Virus record (IMG/VR): IMGVR_UViG_3300030012_001510 | Location: 1 to 51,416 of that record | Strand: one strand, 5' to 3' | DNA: 51,416 nt | From: a virus | Part shown: one piece after another, positions 6,669 to 14,958 of the stretch | Position numbering within the stretch: the stretch's first letter is position 1 | How the letters are laid out: every line of letters starts with the position of its first letter | Notes under the pieces: generated by a model | Databases searched by the model: none | What the model was told of the DNA's origin: nothing | What the model saw: the letters and a program-made list of their open reading frames with translations, nothing else | Translations under genes and position numbers: made by a program

Positions 6669-7119
6669 AAAGAAATTTAAAGATACTAAAGTCGGTCAGT
6701 TTTTAAGTAAAGCCGCACCGGGTATATTAGGAACTGTTGGTGATGTATTACCAGATCAAGGTTTATTAGGCGTAGTAAAAAACTTAATACACAAAGAAGA
6801 TCCAGTAATATTACCACCAGAAGATAAAGAAAAAGCTTTAAAATTATTAGAGCAAGATATGGTAGAAATGCAAGAAATATCAAAGCGCTGGGACAGTGAC
6901 ATGAAGTCTGATTCATGGCTTTCTAAAAATACACGTCCAATGACGTTAATATTTTTAACTGTATCTATGGTGTTTTTAATACTATTAGATAGTTTTGATA
7001 TAGATTTTAGTGTAGACTCAGGTTGGGTTGATCTTTTAAAATCACTTTTAATTACCGTGTATGTAGCCTATTTTGGTTCTCGCGGTGCAGAAAAATTTAA
7101 ATCAATAAGTAATAAATAA
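6661..7119 (+). CDS. Holin (three-helix-type phage holin family)
   Basis: 152 aa. After a Lys-rich and Gly-rich N-terminus and an amphipathic helix (EKALKLLEQDMVEMQEISKR) comes RWDSDMKSDSWLSKNTRPMT and two hydrophobic segments at about 94-110 and 124-139. The W-x-S-D-x-x-S-D-S-W-L-S-K-N-T/x-R-P pattern before the first membrane segment is typical of 3TM-type phage holins. It would time membrane permeabilisation for the endolysin encoded at 40.1 kb; the distance between holin and endolysin is unusual. A structural role cannot be excluded. Confidence 0.7.
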   Translation: MPKKKFKDTKVGQFLSKAAPGILGTVGDVLPDQGLLGVVKNLIHKEDPVILPPEDKEKALKLLEQDMVEMQEISKRWDSDMKSDSWLSKNTRPMTLIFLTVSMVFLILLDSFDIDFSVDSGWVDLLKSLLITVYVAYFGSRGAEKFKSISNK

Positions 7120-7130
7120 AATAAATAAAA

Positions 7131-7754
7131 ATGGGAAGATATACAGCAAGTATAGGTAATTTTTCTGATAGAGCTATAATATATATAGAGAGTATAATAC
7201 AAGACGGTAAAGGTTTACCTACAACTATTAATACAGGTGCTGGTTTTACGCCATCACTTCCACCTACACTTTGTCAACCAAGCGGTGGTACTTTATCAAC
7301 AGGGCTAGCACAAGCAGGTCTGAACTTGAATAGAATATATTCGTTTACTATAACTACAGACGCATCAGGAAATCCAAAAAAAATAAACGCAATAGTTAAA
7401 GATCCTTCTAAAGCTGCTTTATATAACAAATCAATTGATGGTTTAACAATTTTTTTTAATACCGCGGCTTTAGTAGCTGGTTTAGGTGAACCTGGTGGAG
7501 CTGGGACTGCTAGTGGTGAAATTGAAATAACACTGGGATCAAGCGACATTAGATATCCTGATTCTACTATATTTTGGAATAATCAAGCTGTATCTATATG
7601 TGCTAGCAATAAAGACGGAAACGTTGTGGGTGTATTAGCTGGTATGGATAATCCAATAGAAATTGAGTATGAAGCGTACAATACATTGCCTTTTGTTTGG
7701 AAATCTATAGATACTAGTCAAACTAATCTAAAAAGCCCTATACTAATGTTATAG
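7131..7754 (+). CDS. Probable virion protein (207 aa)
   Basis: 207 aa, Gly/Ser/Thr-rich and beta-like (YSFTITTDASGNPKKINAIV, GTASGEIEITLGSSDIRYPD), no membrane segment. The composition fits a capsid decoration or fibre protein. It is the last gene before a 65-base AT-rich gap with a palindrome. No family recognised. Confidence 0.55.
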   Translation: MGRYTASIGNFSDRAIIYIESIIQDGKGLPTTINTGAGFTPSLPPTLCQPSGGTLSTGLAQAGLNLNRIYSFTITTDASGNPKKINAIVKDPSKAALYNKSIDGLTIFFNTAALVAGLGEPGGAGTASGEIEITLGSSDIRYPDSTIFWNNQAVSICASNKDGNVVGVLAGMDNPIEIEYEAYNTLPFVWKSIDTSQTNLKSPILML

Positions 7755-7778
7755 TAAGTAGATTTTAAAAAACAAGTG

Positions 7779-7792
7779 TAACTATATAGTTA
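7779..7792. promoter_or_regulatory. 14-bp perfect palindrome in the gap before the packaging operon
   Basis: TAACTATATAGTTA is a perfect inverted repeat, located in the 65-base non-coding gap 7755-7819 between a structural gene and the terminase operon. It could be an operator or part of a promoter; nothing more can be shown from sequence. AT-rich DNA yields short palindromes by chance. Confidence 0.3.
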
Positions 7793-7819
7793 TAAAACAA
7801 TTAAATTAAATTAAATAAA

Positions 7820-8056
7820 ATGGCAAAAATTACAGACGAGCAATTAAAAAAAGTTGTAGAACAAAATAAAGAACTCGAAGATACCGTTATTGAAATAGGT
7901 GTTTTAGAAAGTAAAAAACACGCACTGCTTCATAAAGTAGCTGAAGTTAACAAAGTTTTAGAAGAACTTAAGAAAGAGCTTGAAAAAGAATATGGTAAAA
8001 TATCTATAGATCTAAAAACAGGCGAGTATACTGAAATAACTGAAGAAGCGGAATGA
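7820..8056 (+). CDS. Small coiled-coil protein
   Basis: 78 aa. Residues 5-60 form an almost unbroken heptad-like helix (VVEQNKELEDTVIEIGVLES, then KVLEELKKELEKEYG), followed by a short acidic tail. It is the first gene of the terminase operon, after a leader of repeated TAAAT units, and ends in an ATGA overlap with the next gene. Likely a small oligomeric accessory protein; function unknown. Confidence 0.65.
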   Translation: MAKITDEQLKKVVEQNKELEDTVIEIGVLESKKHALLHKVAEVNKVLEELKKELEKEYGKISIDLKTGEYTEITEEAE

Positions 8057-8280
8057 GTTCAGTTATAAGAAAAATTAGTATAGGCTCTGATTATAAAAAT
8101 GATGCAATGCATTATTCTATAGGGCAACAAGTTTACGGAGGTCATGAAATAGCTTATATTTTATTTGATGACGCTGATAAATCTTATAATATTCATATAA
8201 AGAAAAACAACGAGGTATTACCATGGAAAAAATTTAATTCTAACATGGCTGTATCTGTTGAGTATGATTTAGAATACTAA
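8053..8280 (+). CDS. Hypothetical conserved-looking protein (75 aa)
   Basis: 75 aa, beta-rich: VIRKISIGSDYKNDAMHYSI, GHEIAYILFDD, YNIHIKKNN, ending FNSNMAVSVEYDLEY. It is coupled on both sides (ATGA at 8053-8056, TAATG at 8278-8282). Its position directly upstream of the terminase genes suggests a packaging or head role; no domain is recognised. Confidence 0.6.
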   Translation: MSSVIRKISIGSDYKNDAMHYSIGQQVYGGHEIAYILFDDADKSYNIHIKKNNEVLPWKKFNSNMAVSVEYDLEY

Positions 8281-8885
8281 TGAAAAGCTTATATGACTTT
8301 ATTGTAAAGCCAATTGGCGATAAATACACAAACACAATCAAAGTAGGAAACAAAAATGTAATTGTTAATACTAAAATTGAAAATTGGAAGTTTGTAAACC
8401 GTTTAGCTCAAATTATAGAAACACCGTTGTCTTTTAAATCTAACATTAAAAAAGGTGATATAGTAGTTATACACCAAAATGTGTTTAGAACCTTTTATGA
8501 TATGAAAGGTAAAAAAAAGAAAAGCAGATCTTATTTTAAAAATGATTTGTATTTTTGTAGCCTTGACCAGGTTTATTTATATAAAAATAAAAAAGGTTGG
8601 AACACTGTTGGTGACAGATGTTTCATAACACCTATAAAAAGTAATGATTCTCTAACGCTTGATAAAGAGCGTAAGCTTATTGGTATATTAAAATATGGCA
8701 ATAAGTCCTTAGAAGCGCTAGGAATAACCCCAGGAAGCTTAGTTGGCTATACGCCAAACGGTGAATGGGAGTTTTTAGTTGAAGGAAAGAGGCTTTACTG
8801 TATGAAATCTAATGATATTGTAATTAAGTATGAACACCAAGGAAACGAAGAAGAATATAATCCAAGCTGGGCAGCGAGCAGTTGA
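8280..8885 (+). CDS. Tandem GroES-like (Cpn10-fold) protein
   Basis: 201 aa, about twice a GroES. The N-terminal half (1-105) follows the Cpn10 pattern: LAQIIETPLSFKSNIKKGDI (the G-x-V..v..GD-x-V strand), IVVIHQNVFRTFYD, then YFKNDLYFCSLDQVYLY. The C-terminal half (109-192) repeats it: DRCFITPI, LIGILKYGN, LGITPGSLVGYTPNGEWEFL, KRLYCMKSNDIVIKYE, which matches the GroES ending '..l.....DI..i'. Neither half has a GG-[IVL]-L mobile loop, so GroEL binding is doubtful. It may be a head-assembly protein using the fold. Its end overlaps the next gene by 56 bases. Confidence 0.55.
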   Translation: MKSLYDFIVKPIGDKYTNTIKVGNKNVIVNTKIENWKFVNRLAQIIETPLSFKSNIKKGDIVVIHQNVFRTFYDMKGKKKKSRSYFKNDLYFCSLDQVYLYKNKKGWNTVGDRCFITPIKSNDSLTLDKERKLIGILKYGNKSLEALGITPGSLVGYTPNGEWEFLVEGKRLYCMKSNDIVIKYEHQGNEEEYNPSWAASS

Positions 8886-9108
8886 AGAATTAATCAAAGT
8901 AGCTAAAGAAGCTATTGTTGATTCAGATGATGATATATCAGCTGACAGACTTAAAAACGCAGCGGCAACTAAAAAGCTAGCTATATTCGATGCCTTTGAA
9001 ATACTTAGTCGTATCGAAGAAGAAGAAAACTTATTAAACGAAAAACCAAAAGAAGTTAAAGAAGAAAGAACTTTTAAAGGTTTTGCAGAAGGTAGATCTA
9101 AGAAATAA
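8830..9108 (+). CDS. Small helical protein upstream of TerL; candidate small terminase subunit
   Basis: 92 aa, helical and acidic: AGQRAVEELIKVAKEAIVDS, then ADRLKNAAATKKLAIFDAFE and ILSRIEEEEN, with a basic C-terminus. It lies immediately before the large terminase, coupled by TAATG at 9106-9110, where phages usually encode TerS. There is no visible helix-turn-helix, so the call rests on position and size. Confidence 0.45.
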   Translation: MNTKETKKNIIQAGQRAVEELIKVAKEAIVDSDDDISADRLKNAAATKKLAIFDAFEILSRIEEEENLLNEKPKEVKEERTFKGFAEGRSKK

Positions 9109-11318
9109 TGTACGAACAATCGTTATATAAAGTTTTAAAAGATCATATAAAACCTAAGGTTTTAAAACGTATGAACCGTTATAAAAAATGGGAGTACGGT
9201 TATAATAAAGAGCATGATATTGTTATAATAAGTAAAGATGGTACAATAGGTGAAATATATGAAATACAAAACTTAAAAATAGCTTTACCTAAAGCTAATA
9301 ATATACATAAGTTTGAAACAAATAAGTGGGAGTATACAGAATATCCTAAAATATTAAAAAAAATAAAGTCAGTATTTGATTGGGAGCAATATCCGATAGA
9401 CTTTAAAGAAAAATGGTATGATTACATCGATAATGAGTTTGTCCGCAGGGAAGAAGGCTTTTGGTTCTATAATAAGGATGTGGCTACTTACCTTACTGGT
9501 ACTCATTACATGTACTTGCAGTGGAGTAAAATTGATGTCGGTCAACCAGACTTCCGTGAATCAAATAGATTATTTTACATATTCTGGGAGGCTTGTAAGG
9601 CCGATCCTAGATCCTATGGAATGTGTTATCTTAAGAACAGACGTTCTGGGTTTTCCTTTATGGCGTCCGGGGAGTGCGTTAATATGGCAACAATATCAAG
9701 CGACTCTAGGTTTGGGATATTATCAAAGTCTGGTCCTGATGCCAAGAAGATGTTTACCGACAAGGTTGTACCGATATCGGTTAATTACCCCTTCTTTTTC
9801 AAACCAATACAGGACGGAATGGATCGTCCAAAGACAGAACTCGCGTATAGAGTACCCGCAACGAAATATACGCGCAAAAAACTTGAAAACAACGAGACGC
9901 TTAGAGAGCTCGATGGTCTTGACACCACAATCGACTGGAAAAACACAGGCGACAACTCGTATGACGGTGAGAAACTCAAACTCCTCGTCCATGATGAAAG
10001 CGGTAAATGGGAGCGCCCGACAAACATACTCAACAACTGGAGGGTTACGAAAACCTGTTTACGACTAGGAAGCAGAGTCATAGGAAAATGCATGATGGGT
10101 TCAACAAGTAACTCATTAGACAAAGGTGGTGATAATTTTAAAAAACTATACAATGACTCAGATGTCACTCAACGAAATGCGAATGGACAAACTCGCTCTG
10201 GATTATATAGCCTGTTCATACCTATGGAGTGGAATTACGAAGGATACATTGATTCTTATGGATTACCTGTCTTCGACACGCCTAAAGAACCAAAACAAGG
10301 TCCTCAGGGTGAAATAATTGATTTAGGTGTAATAGAGTATTGGAATAATGAAGTTGAAGGTCTTAAAAAAGATCAAGACGCTTTAAATGAATTTTATAGA
10401 CAATTTCCACGTACAACTAAGCACGCTTTTAGAGATGAATCAAAAGAATCTTTATTTAATCTAACTAAAATATACGAGCAAATAGATTTCAATGAAGATC
10501 TTAAGAACTCTATAAATATCACTAAGGGTAATTTTATGTGGCAAGACGGTATACAAGACAGTAAAGTTTTGTTTATGCCAAATGATAATGGTAGGTTTTT
10601 AATAACATGGGTTCCACCAGTTAATATGCAAAATGCAGTAATAACAAAAGGAGGCGTTAAATATCCTTTAAATGAAAGCCTAGGAGCTTTTGGTTGTGAT
10701 CCTTATGATATATCAGGTACAGTTGATAAAAGAGGTTCAAAAGGATCTTTACACGGTCTCACAAAGTTTTCAATGACAGATACGCCACCTAATCATTTTT
10801 TCTTAGAATATATAGCTAGACCTCAAACAGCTGAAATATTTTTTGAAGATGTATTAATGGCATGTGTATTTTATGGAATGCCATTATTAGCAGAAAATAA
10901 TAAGCCAAGATTATTGTATCATTTTAAAAGAAGAGGCTATAGAGGTTTTTCAATGAATAGGCCTGATAGAAAAAGAAATAAGCTTTCTGTTACTGAAAAA
11001 GAATTAGGAGGTATACCTAATTCAAGTGAAGATATAAAACAAGCTCACGCCGCAGCTATTGAATCTTATATAGAAGATTTTGTAGGTTTAAAAGAAACAG
11101 GGTATGGTGATGTTTATTTTCAAAGAACATTAGAAGACTGGGCTAAATTTAATATAAATAATAGAACAAAACATGATGCTTCTATAAGCTCTGGGCTAGC
11201 GTTAATGGCATGCAATAAGCATAGGTATGCTCCAAGTGCACCGCGCAAGTTACAGTCGGTTGATTTAGGTATAAAAAAATACGACAACAGAGGAGTTACA
11301 TCAAAAATAATAAGTTAA
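9108..11318 (+). CDS. terL: Terminase large subunit
   Basis: 736 aa, the DNA-packaging motor ATPase and nuclease. The ATPase half has a Walker-A-like CYLKNRRSGFSFMA (about 173-186, variant without GKS/T), and Walker B KLKLLVHDESGKW (about 289-301, D296-E297). The nuclease half has the expected acidic residues in GAFGCDPYDISG (about 526-537) and NRTKHDASIS (about 685-694). It is longer than most TerL (450-650 aa) through an N-terminal extension of about 110 residues. Bases about 9,420-10,080, coding for the ATPase domain, have much higher GC (47% in 9841-9960) than the rest of the gene (27% in 10381-10500). It abuts the portal gene directly. Confidence 0.85.
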   Translation: MYEQSLYKVLKDHIKPKVLKRMNRYKKWEYGYNKEHDIVIISKDGTIGEIYEIQNLKIALPKANNIHKFETNKWEYTEYPKILKKIKSVFDWEQYPIDFKEKWYDYIDNEFVRREEGFWFYNKDVATYLTGTHYMYLQWSKIDVGQPDFRESNRLFYIFWEACKADPRSYGMCYLKNRRSGFSFMASGECVNMATISSDSRFGILSKSGPDAKKMFTDKVVPISVNYPFFFKPIQDGMDRPKTELAYRVPATKYTRKKLENNETLRELDGLDTTIDWKNTGDNSYDGEKLKLLVHDESGKWERPTNILNNWRVTKTCLRLGSRVIGKCMMGSTSNSLDKGGDNFKKLYNDSDVTQRNANGQTRSGLYSLFIPMEWNYEGYIDSYGLPVFDTPKEPKQGPQGEIIDLGVIEYWNNEVEGLKKDQDALNEFYRQFPRTTKHAFRDESKESLFNLTKIYEQIDFNEDLKNSINITKGNFMWQDGIQDSKVLFMPNDNGRFLITWVPPVNMQNAVITKGGVKYPLNESLGAFGCDPYDISGTVDKRGSKGSLHGLTKFSMTDTPPNHFFLEYIARPQTAEIFFEDVLMACVFYGMPLLAENNKPRLLYHFKRRGYRGFSMNRPDRKRNKLSVTEKELGGIPNSSEDIKQAHAAAIESYIEDFVGLKETGYGDVYFQRTLEDWAKFNINNRTKHDASISSGLALMACNKHRYAPSAPRKLQSVDLGIKKYDNRGVTSKIIS

Positions 11319-13706
11319 ATGGGTATATACACCAATACAAGAAGTGCGTTTCCTAGCCAAGTAGTTAGTGAAGAAGAAAAATCTAGCTTAGAATATGGCA
11401 AGCAAGTTGCTCAAGCTATAGAAGGAGAATGGTTTTCTCAAGGCAGAACAACAGGTAATAGGTATATAACTAATTGGAATAATTTTAATCAATTAAGACT
11501 TTATGCTAGAGGCGAGCAAAGTGTTCAAAAATATAAAGACGAATTATCTATAAACGGAGATTTGTCTTATCTTAATTTAGACTGGACGCCTGTACCTATT
11601 TTGTCTAAGTTTGTAGATATAGTTGTAAACGGAATATCTCAAAAATCTTACGATATAAAAGCGTATGCTCAAGATCCTGAATCTGTTAAAAAAAGAACAG
11701 ATTATGCTACAAAGTTATATGAAGATATGATATCTAAAGAATATCTTTTAAACTTAGAGCAAACGCTAGGTATCGATGCATATCAATCTCCAAGCAAAGA
11801 TTTAATACCTGAAACTTCTGATGATTTAGAGTTGCATATGCAATTAAGCTACAAGCAGTCAATAGAAATAGCTCAGGAAGAAGCTATATCTTCTGTAATG
11901 GCTCAAAATAAATATAATCTTACTAGAAGAAGATTAAATATGGACTTAGCGGTTATAGGAATAGCCGCTGTTAAAACTGATTTTAATGTAGCTAATGGTG
12001 TAACTATTGATTATGTAGATCCAGCTTATATGGTTTATTCATATACTGAAGATCCAAACTTTGAAGATATATACTATGTTGGAGAAGTTAAATCTTTAAC
12101 AATACCAGAGCTAAAAAAAGAGTTTCCAGGAATACCTGAAGATGAATTAAAAATTATTCAAAACACTCCAGGCAATAAATCGTATATAACTGGTTACGGT
12201 AATTATGACAATAATACTGTTCAGGTTCTTTATTTTGATTACAAAACATATCACAATCAAGTTTTTAAAATAAAGCAAACTGATCAAGGTTTGTTGAAAG
12301 CTATTGAAAAGCCAGACACTTTTAATCCACCTGAAAATGACAACTTTGAAAGAGTATCAAGATCAATAGAAGTTTTATATAGTGGCGCTAAAGTATTAGG
12401 CACTAATATAATGTTAAACTGGGAATTGTCTAAAAATATGACAAGACCCATGTCTGATACTACTAAGGTTAAAATGAATTACGCCATTTGTGCACCAAGA
12501 ATATACAAAGGCAGAATAGAGTCATTGGTAAGTAGATGTACTGGTTTTGCTGATATGATACAACTTACGCATTTAAAACTGCAACAAGTAATATCTCGCA
12601 TGGTTCCAGATGGTGTATATTTAGATATGGATGGACTTGCTGAAGTTGATCTAGGTAACGGTACTAACTATAATCCTGCCGAGGCATTAAACATGTATTT
12701 CCAAACAGGTTCTGTAGTTGGTAGGTCACTAACTCAAGATGGTGAAATGAACGCTGGTAAAGTTCCTGTTCAAGAATTACAAAGCGGAAGTGGTAATGCT
12801 AAAATAGCTAGCTTAATTCAAACATATCAATATTATTTACAAATGATACGTGACGTTACGGGACTTAATGAAGCTAGAGATGGTAGCTTACCTGATCGAA
12901 ACACGTTAGTTGGATTACAAAAACTAGCTGCTAATGCGTCTAATACAGCCACTAAACATATATTACAGTCTAGTTTGTATTTAACTCTTAGAATATCAGA
13001 AAACGTAGCTCTTAGAGTAGCAGATGCATTAGAGTTTCCTCTTACAAAAAGTTCTTTACAAAACTCTATATCAACTTTTAATATAAAAACATTAGAGGAA
13101 ATAGTAAATTTGAATCTTCATGATTTTGGTATATTTTTAGAACTAGAACCAGACGAAGAAGAACAAGCTCAATTAGAACAAAACATTCAAGCCGCTATAC
13201 AACAAGGCGGTATTAACCTTGAAGATGCTATAGATCTTAGACAAATTAAAAATCTTAAACTTGCTAATCAAATGCTTAAGGTTAAACGTAAAGCCAAGCA
13301 GAAGCAAGATATGGAAATACAGCAGTCTAATATACAAGCTCAAGCAGACGCTCAAGCTTCAGCTGCTGAAAAAACAGCTATGGCTGAAGTTCAAAAACAA
13401 GAGGCTGTTACTGGAAGTAAAGTTCAATTTGAACAATCTAAAAATCAAATGGAAATTGAACGCATGCAAGTGCAAAACGAGCTTGAAATGCAAAAAATGC
13501 AAAGAAGATTTGAGTTTGATATGCAATTAAAGCAAATGGACATGCAGGCTGTTGGAGCAAAAGAAAAAATGATAGAAGACAGAAAAGACAAGCGTATTAA
13601 GATGGAGGGTACGCAACAAAGTGAAATGATAACACAAAGAAATGTCGATGGACCTCCAATAGATTTTGAACAAGATGTAGACGTAGATATGAATGCGTTT
13701 GCTTAA
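11319..13706 (+). CDS. Portal protein with long Gln-rich helical C-terminus
   Basis: 795 aa, immediately after TerL (stop TAA then ATG). The central part has portal-type features: RLNMDLAVIGIAAVKTDF, DYVDPAYMVYSYTEDPNFED, a long helical wing (RCTGFADMIQLTHLKLQQVI) and VTGLNEARDGSLPDRNTL. From about residue 600 the chain turns into a long charged, Gln-rich helix (QAIQQGG...QKQDMEIQQS...MQVQNELEMQKMQRRFEFDM), like the extended barrel of P22-type portals that reaches inside the capsid. The portal forms the dodecameric DNA entry ring. High confidence by content and order terminase-portal-scaffold-capsid. Confidence 0.85.
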   Translation: MGIYTNTRSAFPSQVVSEEEKSSLEYGKQVAQAIEGEWFSQGRTTGNRYITNWNNFNQLRLYARGEQSVQKYKDELSINGDLSYLNLDWTPVPILSKFVDIVVNGISQKSYDIKAYAQDPESVKKRTDYATKLYEDMISKEYLLNLEQTLGIDAYQSPSKDLIPETSDDLELHMQLSYKQSIEIAQEEAISSVMAQNKYNLTRRRLNMDLAVIGIAAVKTDFNVANGVTIDYVDPAYMVYSYTEDPNFEDIYYVGEVKSLTIPELKKEFPGIPEDELKIIQNTPGNKSYITGYGNYDNNTVQVLYFDYKTYHNQVFKIKQTDQGLLKAIEKPDTFNPPENDNFERVSRSIEVLYSGAKVLGTNIMLNWELSKNMTRPMSDTTKVKMNYAICAPRIYKGRIESLVSRCTGFADMIQLTHLKLQQVISRMVPDGVYLDMDGLAEVDLGNGTNYNPAEALNMYFQTGSVVGRSLTQDGEMNAGKVPVQELQSGSGNAKIASLIQTYQYYLQMIRDVTGLNEARDGSLPDRNTLVGLQKLAANASNTATKHILQSSLYLTLRISENVALRVADALEFPLTKSSLQNSISTFNIKTLEEIVNLNLHDFGIFLELEPDEEEQAQLEQNIQAAIQQGGINLEDAIDLRQIKNLKLANQMLKVKRKAKQKQDMEIQQSNIQAQADAQASAAEKTAMAEVQKQEAVTGSKVQFEQSKNQMEIERMQVQNELEMQKMQRRFEFDMQLKQMDMQAVGAKEKMIEDRKDKRIKMEGTQQSEMITQRNVDGPPIDFEQDVDVDMNAFA

Positions 13707-13718
13707 TTTTTATTTAAT

Positions 13719-13740
13719 TATTTAATTATATTATATTATG
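13719..13740 (+). promoter_or_regulatory. Leader element shared with 16481-16502
   Basis: TATTTAATT-A-TATTATATT-ATG immediately precedes and includes the start of the scaffold-like gene. The same string with one change (A to T at position 10) precedes the gene at 16500: 21 of 22 bases identical. This suggests a conserved ribosome-loading leader (Bacteroidota-type, no Shine-Dalgarno) or a promoter -7 region. Confidence 0.45.
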
Positions 13741-14943
13741 TCAGAAGTAAAAACAAATGAACCTGTTAAACAGGAAGGTGACTTTAAAATAAAAAAGAAA
13801 ACACCTAAAAAATTAACTGAAACTAAGAATAATGTTACTAAGGTAAACATAAATCCAAAAGAACCTTTAGTTGAATTAGAGCCTGAAGTTAAAAAAGTAA
13901 TAATTCCAAAACAAGAAGACAAAGATGCCATTCAAATCGGAGAAACAAAGGAGGTATCTGTGGAAAAACCATCCGGAGGTAGCACAAAGGTGGGAGAACC
14001 TGTACAAGAGTCCAACGAGACTGCTGAAGGGTTTTCTCCGATCCAAGAAGTAACTGAAGCTGAAGTTAAACAAGTTAAAGCAGAAGTTAAAGAAGCTATA
14101 AGAGATGAAAAAGTATTAGGCAAACCATTGCCAGAAAATATTGAAAAACTAGTTGCCTTTATGGAAGACACTGGTGGGACAATAGAAGATTATACTCGTT
14201 TAAATGCTGACTACAGCAATATAGACGATAAAACTCTTTTGAAAGAGTATTATAAAAAGAATAAACCTTATTTAGATAATTCAGATGTTGATCTTTTACT
14301 AGAAGATTTTGACTATGACGAAGATATCGACGAAGATAAGGATATACGCAAAAAGAAACTTGCGTTTAAAGAAGAAGTTGCGAAAGCCAAAAACTTTTTA
14401 GAAGAAACTAAGAGTAAATACTACGACGAGATCAAGTTGAGACCGGGCGTTACTCAAGAACAACAAAAAGCTATGGATTTTTTCAATAGATATAACAAGG
14501 AGCAAAAACAAGCTGAGCAACAGCATCAATTGTTTAAAGATAATACAAAAAAACTTTTCAGCGATGATTTCAAAGGTTTTGATATCAGTGTTGGTGAAAA
14601 GAAATATAAGTATAATATTCAAAACAAAGATAAGGTTGCAGAGAGCCAGTCTAATATAACAAACCTCGTTGGGAAGTTCCTAGACGAAAATGGTAATGTT
14701 AAAGACGTTAGTGGTTATCACAAGGCTATTTATGCTGCTGAAAACGTAGATAAGATTGCCGCTCATTTTTATGAGCAAGGAAAAGCAGATGCTGTAAAAG
14801 ACGTTGTAAATAAATCAAAAAATTTGAGTGACACTAAAGCTAGAACTTCTCAAAGTGATGTCTTTATTGGCGGACTTAAAGTTAAAGCTATTTCAGGTTC
14901 TGATTCTACAAAACTTAAAATAAAAACTAAAAAATTTAACTAA
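13738..14943 (+). CDS. Scaffold-like capsid assembly protein
   Basis: 401 aa, highly charged and largely helical. Residues 1-120 are low-complexity, rich in Lys, Glu, Pro and Val; residues 125-175 are acidic (DNSDVDLLLEDFDYDEDIDE); the rest is coiled-coil-like. Position between portal and major capsid protein, size and composition are typical of scaffolding proteins that direct capsid assembly and then leave. A GC-rich patch (47% in 13921-14050) lies in the disordered part. No protease signature, so a fused maturation protease is not evident. It uses the 13719-13740 leader. Confidence 0.7.
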   Translation: MSEVKTNEPVKQEGDFKIKKKTPKKLTETKNNVTKVNINPKEPLVELEPEVKKVIIPKQEDKDAIQIGETKEVSVEKPSGGSTKVGEPVQESNETAEGFSPIQEVTEAEVKQVKAEVKEAIRDEKVLGKPLPENIEKLVAFMEDTGGTIEDYTRLNADYSNIDDKTLLKEYYKKNKPYLDNSDVDLLLEDFDYDEDIDEDKDIRKKKLAFKEEVAKAKNFLEETKSKYYDEIKLRPGVTQEQQKAMDFFNRYNKEQKQAEQQHQLFKDNTKKLFSDDFKGFDISVGEKKYKYNIQNKDKVAESQSNITNLVGKFLDENGNVKDVSGYHKAIYAAENVDKIAAHFYEQGKADAVKDVVNKSKNLSDTKARTSQSDVFIGGLKVKAISGSDSTKLKIKTKKFN

Positions 14944-14958
14944 TAAAAATTATTAATT

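Noticed and set aside
9418-10317. Long frames on both strands inside the terminase gene (up to 216 aa)
   Set aside because: They lie fully within terL, lack leaders and family features, and follow from the locally GC-rich sequence.
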